IMG/VR virus record: IMGVR_UViG_3300023184_000323
Span: 1-34,820 of that record
Length of the DNA: 34,820 nucleotides
From: a virus
Reading direction: 5' to 3' (one strand)
A program made the translations under genes and the position numbers. The notes under the pieces were generated by a model, which did no database searches, was not told the DNA's origin, and saw nothing but the letters and a program-made list of their open reading frames with translations. This document shows positions 28,926-34,820 of the stretch, piece by piece. Every line of letters begins with the position of its first letter. The first letter of the stretch is position 1.

Positions 28926-29479
28926 TGCCAAGCGTATTAACATATCATCAAGATCCATTGACTATTTCATTTGATGAAAATGCTAATGCTTTTGAGGCAT
29001 TTTACTCGTATCACCCTGACTTTATGGGAGAAGTTAATACTACCTTATTTACCTTTAAAAATGGTCAAATTTGGAAGCATGGTACTACTCCTTATTGTAA
29101 TTTCTATGGGGTTCAATACAATGCTTCAATTACCAATGTTTTTAACTCTAATTCATTAGATAAAAAGACATGGATTTCCATAATGGAAACCGGCAATATA
29201 ACATGGGCATGTCCTGTAATATATACTCAAATGGACACCGGAGGTAATAGCGATTTAAAGCAAGAAAGTGAGCTTTTAGAGTCAGATTTTGTGTCTTTAG
29301 AATCGCAGTATCAAGCCTCACTTTTAAGGGATTTAAATAGTCCGGGAGGATTGCTAGAAGGGGATAGTCTAAAAGGTAACTATATTGTAGTAAAATTTGA
29401 GAAAGCAAGTGCAAATTCTTTCGTATATTTGAACAGCGCAACGGCTAAGTATATTAACTCACCATTGAATAATAGATAG
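28925..29479 (+). CDS. Stabilisation-protein-like tail domain encoded as a separate gene
   Basis: The 184-residue protein opens SVLTYHQDPLTISFDENANAF and continues with EAFYSYHPDFMGEVNTTLFTF and NGQIWKH. The motif SFDExxNxxxxFYSYHPxxMG...FKNGxxxxH is found, as I recall, near the C-terminus of crAss-like stabilisation proteins. RDLNSPGG near residue 136 and GNYIVVKFEK near 160 also fit. Here it is its own protein, just after the large one and a 72-residue gene, so the two parts are split. It ends TAG. A tail role is likely. Confidence 0.6.
   Translation: MPSVLTYHQDPLTISFDENANAFEAFYSYHPDFMGEVNTTLFTFKNGQIWKHGTTPYCNFYGVQYNASITNVFNSNSLDKKTWISIMETGNITWACPVIYTQMDTGGNSDLKQESELLESDFVSLESQYQASLLRDLNSPGGLLEGDSLKGNYIVVKFEKASANSFVYLNSATAKYINSPLNNR
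29422..29431 (+). promoter_or_regulatory. Internal promoter-like element before the cupin gene
   Basis: TTTCGTATATTTG (29419-29431) repeats the 13-base element of 22445-22457. It lies inside the 28925 gene, 47 bases before the GTG start at 29479, so it may start a transcript for the last tail genes. Confidence 0.4.
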
Positions 29480-29952
29480 TGATTGTAAGAGAAAACGATA
29501 ATAGGATTGATGATTTAGAATTAGCTATGCTAAGTAATTTTGAACCATTGGATTGCCCTGTATCACATACATTTACAAATAATATGTATATACGGGAAAT
29601 TTTTATGCCAGCAGGTTCTCTTATTACTAGCAAAATTCATAAAACAGAACATCCATATACAGTTTCTTATGGTAAAGCAGCTGTTTCTATAGATAATGGA
29701 GAATGGGTAGAAATTACAGCTCCATATACGGGGATAACAAAAGCTGGGACTAGAAGAGTTTTGTATATTATTGAGGATTGCATTTGGACTACATATCACA
29801 TTTTTGATGGCATGAGTTCTGATTTTAATGAATTGTCAGAAGAAGAAAAAAATAAAATAGTAGAAAAAATAGAAGAAAAAATATTAGAACCACATATTAA
29901 TTATTTGACAGGAACTAATATGAATATAGAATATAAAGATTTATTAAAATAA
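29479..29952 (+). CDS. Cupin-like protein in the tail module
   Basis: The 157-residue protein starts with GTG, sharing its first base with the TAG before it. Residues 45-110 fit a small cupin barrel: GSLITSKIHKTEHPYTVSYGK with His54 and His58, DNGEWVEITAPYTGITKAGTRRVLYII, and TTYH with His107. Spacing of His54, His58 and His107 recalls cupin metal sites, although the usual glutamate is not clear. Similar phage proteins with IHKxxHPYxVSxGK and APxTGIxxxGTRR are known to me as unnamed cupin-domain proteins. The end is a charged helix (SEEEKNKIVEKIEEKI). It may be a virion part or modify sugars; the sequence does not tell. Confidence 0.6.
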   Translation: MIVRENDNRIDDLELAMLSNFEPLDCPVSHTFTNNMYIREIFMPAGSLITSKIHKTEHPYTVSYGKAAVSIDNGEWVEITAPYTGITKAGTRRVLYIIEDCIWTTYHIFDGMSSDFNELSEEEKNKIVEKIEEKILEPHINYLTGTNMNIEYKDLLK

Positions 29953-29965
29953 TAAAAGAAACTTT

Positions 29966-30691
29966 ATGGCATGGATAGCAGTTGGCGCAGCAGCAGTACA
30001 AATTGGAACTGGAATTTATCAAGCCGCATCTAGCGGTAAAAACAAAAGAGCTAGAGAGCTTGAGGATTATGCTAAACAAAGTCCATTATATCAAGGTAGT
30101 AAACCAATTAGTGAATATTATCAACAAGCAATGAATAGGTATAATGAAAATCCTTACCAATCACAACAATATCAATTAGGTGCTATGAACGCCAGAAGAG
30201 CTACGGCTCAGGGGTTAGGAGCATTGCAAGATAGAAGATCTGCGATAGGTGGTATTAGCAGATTAGAAGCTGGTCAAAATGCTGCTATGCAAAATTTAGG
30301 CGCACAAGCTGAAGCGCAAAGAAATGCAAGATTTGGGCAACTAGGAGCTGCGACTCAAATGAAAAATGCAGATTTAATGCAACAATTTGATATTAATAAA
30401 ATGACTCCATATAATAGGATGCTTCAATTAAAACAATGGAAAGCTCAGGCAGCAGCAGATCAATACAATGCTGGTATGCAATCAATATCAAGTGGAGCAT
30501 CTAATGTTGCAAGTTATGGTATTAATAAAGGTGGTTTTGGGACAACAGATACATCTAAATTAGATAATTTAAGGGCTGCTAATTTAAAAAGTAATAATGA
30601 AGCATTAAATTTATTTAATACAACAAGACCATCAATTAACCGCGATTATATTCCTGATGCTTATGGCAATTATGGAAATAAGTGGATTTAA
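29966..30691 (+). CDS. Internal virion protein candidate (T7 gp14-like)
   Basis: The 241-residue protein opens with AWIAVGAAAVQIGTGIYQAASSGK, a hydrophobic helix, and then long Ala-, Gln- and Arg-rich helices (MNARRATAQGLGALQDRRSA, AQAEAQRNARFGQLGAATQM). This outline matches small internal core proteins that are ejected with DNA and insert in the cell envelope, as T7 gp14 does. It comes directly after the tail genes and before two larger internal proteins, the expected order. Name is by analogy, not by clear homology. Confidence 0.6.
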   Translation: MAWIAVGAAAVQIGTGIYQAASSGKNKRARELEDYAKQSPLYQGSKPISEYYQQAMNRYNENPYQSQQYQLGAMNARRATAQGLGALQDRRSAIGGISRLEAGQNAAMQNLGAQAEAQRNARFGQLGAATQMKNADLMQQFDINKMTPYNRMLQLKQWKAQAAADQYNAGMQSISSGASNVASYGINKGGFGTTDTSKLDNLRAANLKSNNEALNLFNTTRPSINRDYIPDAYGNYGNKWI

Positions 30692-30711
30692 TAATTAAAA
30701 AATTATAAAAA

Positions 30712-32043
30712 GTGGCAGCAACAGGATTATTAGGTTTTAACCCATATGGAAAAGCGGTATCTTTAGATATTTCATCTAAACCAGTTAATTTAGCTATTCA
30801 ATTACAGCAAAAAGAAGCAGCTAAAAAAGAAGCTTTAGAGAAATCATTTATGGATTATGAAAAATCAATCAACCCTGCTGGTATGCGTAAGGTTGATGGA
30901 GATGTTTTTTTGAAAAAATTAGCTGAAAACAAAGCATTTTATTTACAAAATAGAGATAGGATTTTGAACCCTGCTAAATATGGATATGATGCTCAGAGTC
31001 AATTTATGTCTAATAATAAAGGATTATTAAGTCTTATTGACCAATCAAAACAAGCAGCTGCTAATGAAAAGGTGGTAAATCAAAATGTTTATCAAGCTAT
31101 GCAACAAGGAAAAACATTACATGATGGGTTATTGCAAGAATTAGATAGACAAAAATTATCTGTACTTGATCCTAATTATAAAACAGTTGACGCTTATGCA
31201 TTGCAATTTGACAAGCCGCATGATGAAGCTGTTTTTAATAAAAATGTTTGGGGAAATTTGAAGTTACCTACAAGAGAAATTCCTGAAAAATTACCTAATG
31301 GCCAAGTTCAATATAGAAAAGAATCTTATTTATCACCAGAGGTTGCTCAAACGGCTGTAATTAATGCTATTAATGAATATAAGACAAGTCCAAATACAGC
31401 AAAGCATTTTAATGAATTGATGAAGGATAATTCTATTTTGACAGCGGCCAATGATATATTTGGAAAAACTTTTAAATATATTGATCCGCAAACAAAGAAA
31501 ACGGTTATTCCTAAAATTGAAACACCAGAACAGTTTGTCGCAGGATATGCTTTATTGAAAAAGCCATCAGGAGAAGTTTCAACAAGCAGACCTGATTATC
31601 CTTGGTTATATAAATTTAACGAACAACAAGCAGCGGCAGATAGAAGAGCGGGTATGTATGGGGGAGGTGAAAATGTAAGTGAAGGTAATTTATTTGATAC
31701 ATTGCCTGATGTTGTTTTCCCAGCCGGAGGTGGTAAGATAACTAATGGAACAGCTTTAGATAAAAATGGTAACCCATTTAATGGTGAAGTATATTTTAAA
31801 AAAGAACAATTGCCAGCTCAAATATTTAGTGTAATAGGGGCGCCTGCTGGAAAAGTTGGAGGATTTAAAGTGCGATTTGAAAATGGTATGCCAATAGAAT
31901 TAACAAATCCTAGAATAGGAACTATAACTAGACAAGCTATGGAGAATTACCAATTAAAATATAACACTGAACCTAAAAAAGGGCGTCAGCCTAGATTTGG
32001 TAAAAATGAATTTATTGGGGTGCCAAATGGTGGGTTTAATTAA
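30712..32043 (+). CDS. Internal virion or cargo protein candidate
   Basis: The 443-residue protein starts with a GTG at 30712 (AATGLLGFNPYGKAVSLD). Helices with Lys and Gln fill the first 200 residues; the C-terminal part has strands and turns (FPAGGGKITNGTALDKNGNP, GGFKVRFENGMPIEL). I find no catalytic motif. It stands between the gp14-like gene and the very large last gene, so it is probably carried in the capsid and ejected. A long A-rich spacer with no Shine-Dalgarno sequence precedes it. Function is inferred from order. Confidence 0.5.
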   Translation: MAATGLLGFNPYGKAVSLDISSKPVNLAIQLQQKEAAKKEALEKSFMDYEKSINPAGMRKVDGDVFLKKLAENKAFYLQNRDRILNPAKYGYDAQSQFMSNNKGLLSLIDQSKQAAANEKVVNQNVYQAMQQGKTLHDGLLQELDRQKLSVLDPNYKTVDAYALQFDKPHDEAVFNKNVWGNLKLPTREIPEKLPNGQVQYRKESYLSPEVAQTAVINAINEYKTSPNTAKHFNELMKDNSILTAANDIFGKTFKYIDPQTKKTVIPKIETPEQFVAGYALLKKPSGEVSTSRPDYPWLYKFNEQQAAADRRAGMYGGGENVSEGNLFDTLPDVVFPAGGGKITNGTALDKNGNPFNGEVYFKKEQLPAQIFSVIGAPAGKVGGFKVRFENGMPIELTNPRIGTITRQAMENYQLKYNTEPKKGRQPRFGKNEFIGVPNGGFN

Positions 32044-32054
32044 AAATATTTATT

Positions 32055-34820
32055 ATGCCAGAAGAACAATTACAAGATAATCCAATATTTAAATTCATGA
32101 AAAGTAATAATCTAACTAAGTTAGATGAAAAATCTTTTCTTGATAAATATTCTACGCCAGAAAAGGCAAAAGAGATACATGGATTTATGTTGGCAAATAA
32201 GTTAACAGATTTAGATGAAACAAAATTCTATGACAAGTATTTGAGTTCTGGATTAAAAAAAAAAGAACAAGAAGTTTCACAATACGTTTCTTCTCCTACG
32301 CCATCTCAGTCAGTATCGCCAGATCTTGAAAAAGGTAAGGCTTTTGCTGAGAAGGGTTTTTTAATGAAGGGAGAAGGCACAAAAGAGCAAAAAAGAATAT
32401 CACTTGAACCATCTTTATTTGGAGGTGCGCCAAATATAAAAGTATTACAAGAAGGAGAAGAGCCTTCTGCATTAGCTGATATTAGTGGTGCTGTTGCTAA
32501 AGGATTACTTCAGGGTAAAGTGGCAAACATATTATCAGCAGGGAAAAGACCTACAGAAGATGAGCTTGGTGAAATAGCTCAATTGCAATCAGATGCACAA
32601 TTATTCCCTCAATCAAAATCAGAGAAAGTTTATCAAGAAAAAGGATTAAAAGGATTATTTAAAGAAAATCCATTACTTGGCGCACAGTTTGTGGCTGAAA
32701 CAATGGCAAGTTCATTATCTTCTTTAATTGAAGCAAGCAAAAAAACAGTTCCCGCTGCCGTTATTGCCGGGGCAGGTGTTGGTGCGCCAACTGGTGTAGG
32801 TGCTATGGTTGGTGCTGGTTATGGGTTGCTTGCAGGGCAATCAGCTGCGGGTTATAATCTATCAACATCTCAAGATATTTTAAATTCTCTTTCCGAAAAT
32901 GGTGTTGATGTTTCAGATAAAGCAAGTTTAATAAAAGCTTTTTCTGATGAAAATAAAATGGCTAAAATAAGAAATACGGCTGCTAAATATGGTGTGCCTA
33001 TTTTAATATTTGATGCTGCAACAGCAGGGTTAGCTGGTAAATTAGGTGCTGGTGCTATAGGCAAAAGTTTATCTAAAAAATTATTGGCAGGGCTTGGTGA
33101 AACTGGAATACAGATAGCAGGAGGTATGGGCGGCGAATTGTCTGGTCAATTAGCTTCTGGTAAAAAAGTAAATTGGGATGATATTGTTATGGAAGGGCTT
33201 GCTGAAGTTCCGGGTGGCATTTCGGAAGTTGCCACAGGAATTGCAATAGAAAGGTCTAAATCTTCATCTAATAATAAAACATTAGCTACGCAAATTGCAA
33301 CACAAGGTGTTCAAAATGGAACAGAAGATGCTATTGTTAATTTAAATAGAGATTTATCTAATAATGTTATAACACCAAAGCAATATCAAGAAGGTCTTAG
33401 TTTTGTAGAAAAAGCTTTTCAAGTATATGATAAAATACCAGAAACAGTAACAGGAGAAAATAGAGTAAAATCAATTGAATTATTGGTTGAGAGAAATGAT
33501 ATAAAACAAGCTAATGAAAATTTAATTCAGCAAAAGCAAGCATCTGATGAAGCTTATCATGCAGGAATAGATGAGGAAATAAAAGCTAATGAAGAAAGAA
33601 TTAAAAAAATAGATTCTGAAGTTTATGATATTACAAAGAAGCCAGAAAAAGGAACTAAAAAATATACTGTAGATGGCAAAGAAGTAAGTCAAGAAGAATT
33701 TGATGCGTTGCAAGATAAACCTATAGGTACAAAAACACTAGCAGAGCCTACTGAAATAGGCGGATTAAAAGTTATAAAAAGAGCGCAAGATGCACCTAAT
33801 GGAGAAGCTGTTTATGAGGTAGAAGGAGAAAGATTTTTAACAGCTGATGGAAAAGAATTAAAGGTCGCCAAGGTTGAATTACCAAAAGAAGAAGTTAAAC
33901 CTACTGAAGTAAAAGATGTAAAGCAAAGAAAAGCGGAATTGCAAAAAGAATTAGATGAAGCAGATTTTAAACCTCTTCAAATAGGTAAATCTATTGAAAA
34001 TAAAGATGGTTCTTTCTCATATGAATACATGTCCGATGCAGAGTATAAAGATATACTAGATAGACAAGAAGCTAGAAAAGCAAAAATTGTTTCAGAATTA
34101 AAATCTTTAGAAGAAGTTAAACCAACTGAGATTAAAAATGCAGAAAAGCAAGTTCAAGATAAATTTCCAGTAAAAAACCTTTCAGATTTAATTTCATTTG
34201 ATGATCCGTCAACTGGCAGAAAAAAAGTATTTAAATTAAGTGATTTATATGAACAAAAAAATTGGATGAAAAGGCATTTGCCAAAATTTGAAGGAATGCT
34301 AAAAAATGCAAAAACAAAAAGTGACTTTAATAACGTCATTGATGATTTCCAGCGTGCCAATGGTGGTAGTTTTAATCCATATGAATTAGGGGTTGATAAA
34401 AAGAAAAGTGAAAAAATATTTTTTGATAAGTTAGAATCACTTGGGTATTATCATGATAGTGGATATATTACTGATGTAATGTTAGAGTGGGCTAAAAGAA
34501 CACAAAATGGTATGAAAGTGCCATTAATAGATTTTTTACAAAATGTAGATTTAGGAAAAGAATTTTCTGATGAAGTTATAAAAGCAAAAGAATCAAAACC
34601 AAAAGTTGAAGAAGTTAAACCAACTGAAGTAAAAAGTATAGAAGAAAGAAAACAATTACTTAATCAATTAGAAAATACATTTAATTTAAAAGATCGTGTA
34701 AAAGGGCTTATTGATAACGGCATAATAGATAATTCATATAGTATTGATATGGGTAGGCCTATTGTTATAGCTAACATAGGTGGAATAAAAGTTCCTTTTT
34801 ATAGAAGTTTAAGTGGAACA
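32055..34820 (+). CDS. Very large internal virion / polyvalent protein, cut by the window end
   Basis: The frame opens at the ATG at 32055 and runs without a stop to the last base, giving 922 residues. The N-terminus (DNPIFKFMKSNNLTKLDEKSFLDKY) repeats a short KLDExxFxDKY-like unit. Residues about 215-400 contain small-residue-rich, membrane-like stretches (AAVIAGAGVGAPTGVGAMVG, LIFDAATAGLAGKLGAGAIG). After that come charged linkers with repeats of EVKPTEVK or EVKPTEIK at 33891, 34111 and 34611. Such large multi-domain phage proteins are usually ejected with DNA, in the place of T7 gp16 or as polyvalent proteins with several enzymatic domains. No catalytic motif is certain in the visible part; the C-terminus lies outside. 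Confidence 0.65.
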   Translation, partial: MPEEQLQDNPIFKFMKSNNLTKLDEKSFLDKYSTPEKAKEIHGFMLANKLTDLDETKFYDKYLSSGLKKKEQEVSQYVSSPTPSQSVSPDLEKGKAFAEKGFLMKGEGTKEQKRISLEPSLFGGAPNIKVLQEGEEPSALADISGAVAKGLLQGKVANILSAGKRPTEDELGEIAQLQSDAQLFPQSKSEKVYQEKGLKGLFKENPLLGAQFVAETMASSLSSLIEASKKTVPAAVIAGAGVGAPTGVGAMVGAGYGLLAGQSAAGYNLSTSQDILNSLSENGVDVSDKASLIKAFSDENKMAKIRNTAAKYGVPILIFDAATAGLAGKLGAGAIGKSLSKKLLAGLGETGIQIAGGMGGELSGQLASGKKVNWDDIVMEGLAEVPGGISEVATGIAIERSKSSSNNKTLATQIATQGVQNGTEDAIVNLNRDLSNNVITPKQYQEGLSFVEKAFQVYDKIPETVTGENRVKSIELLVERNDIKQANENLIQQKQASDEAYHAGIDEEIKANEERIKKIDSEVYDITKKPEKGTKKYTVDGKEVSQEEFDALQDKPIGTKTLAEPTEIGGLKVIKRAQDAPNGEAVYEVEGERFLTADGKELKVAKVELPKEEVKPTEVKDVKQRKAELQKELDEADFKPLQIGKSIENKDGSFSYEYMSDAEYKDILDRQEARKAKIVSELKSLEEVKPTEIKNAEKQVQDKFPVKNLSDLISFDDPSTGRKKVFKLSDLYEQKNWMKRHLPKFEGMLKNAKTKSDFNNVIDDFQRANGGSFNPYELGVDKKKSEKIFFDKLESLGYYHDSGYITDVMLEWAKRTQNGMKVPLIDFLQNVDLGKEFSDEVIKAKESKPKVEEVKPTEVKSIEERKQLLNQLENTFNLKDRVKGLIDNGIIDNSYSIDMGRPIVIANIGGIKVPFYRSLSGT

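Noticed and set aside
1-34820. CRISPR array, retron or diversity-generating retroelement
   Set aside because: No array of spaced direct repeats and no reverse transcriptase motif were seen on either strand.
1-34820. Integrated prophage with att sites
   Set aside because: No integrase, host genes or duplicated att core were found; the tRNA is complete and lies at the end of a phage operon.

Overview
The window is a near-contiguous piece of a double-stranded DNA phage genome, most likely a short-tailed (podovirus-like, distantly crAss-like) phage of a Bacteroidota host. The host assignment rests on AT-rich sequence, several promoters with the Bacteroidota -7 element TAnnTTTG, few Shine-Dalgarno sites but A-rich leaders, a BT4734-type primase domain, and a structural module with the gene order and protein types of Bacteroidota podoviruses. 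No integrase, lysis gene, DNA polymerase or RNA polymerase is visible here, so the lifestyle cannot be settled. TAG, TGA and TAA all end genes, so the ordinary bacterial code is used. All assignments were made by reading; no searches were run.

Layout. (1) 119-734, minus: RusA-type resolvase and a ribbon-helix-helix (RHH) regulator. (2) 874-1617, minus: three small proteins with their own promoter and terminator. (3) 1690-1925: a GT-rich spacer. (4) 2010-3364, plus: an RHH regulator behind three identical palindromes, a membrane protein and two small basic proteins. (5) 3366-5772, minus: an operon with a PD-(D/E)XK nuclease, six small proteins and a tRNA-Gln(UUG) at its 3' end. (6) 5773-6348: a palindrome-dense non-coding region with a candidate small RNA. 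(7) 6349-7181, minus: NinG-type recombination protein and two small proteins. (8) 7294-12184, plus: HTH regulator, HNH protein, replication organiser, primase-helicase, free-standing homing endonuclease, SSB and small proteins. (9) 12215-12460, minus: a single-gene unit encoding an uncharged 81-residue protein. (10) 12565-34820, plus: virion module with putative small terminase, TerL, portal, scaffold-like protein, major capsid protein, connectors, a GroES-like co-chaperonin, a 1286-residue tail stabilisation protein, tail accessory proteins, a cupin-like protein, internal virion proteins and a very large protein cut by the window end.

How it fits together. The left and middle parts carry recombination and replication functions under several repressor-like circuits. 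Two non-coding regions, near 760-800 and 6000-6130, share the same palindromes, which suggests that the left RHH/RusA operon and the recombination operon answer to the same regulators. The structural module seems to be driven by promoters at 12517, 15708 and 22448, with a terminator at 22404. A 13-base element, TTTCGTATATTTG, occurs in front of the 22475 tail unit, in front of the minus-strand 1617-874 operon and inside the 28925 gene, so the small-protein operon may be switched on with the tail genes.

The points most worth a second look are the three evenly spaced palindromes around the 2010 promoter, the short promoter-to-terminator RNA at 5851-5912, the palindrome cluster after it, the shared operators and promoters, the isolated 81-residue gene with codon use like that of the capsid gene, the co-chaperonin gene inside the connector genes plus a second possible GroES-fold protein, and the tRNA-Gln carried by a phage whose portal ends in a glutamine-rich tail.
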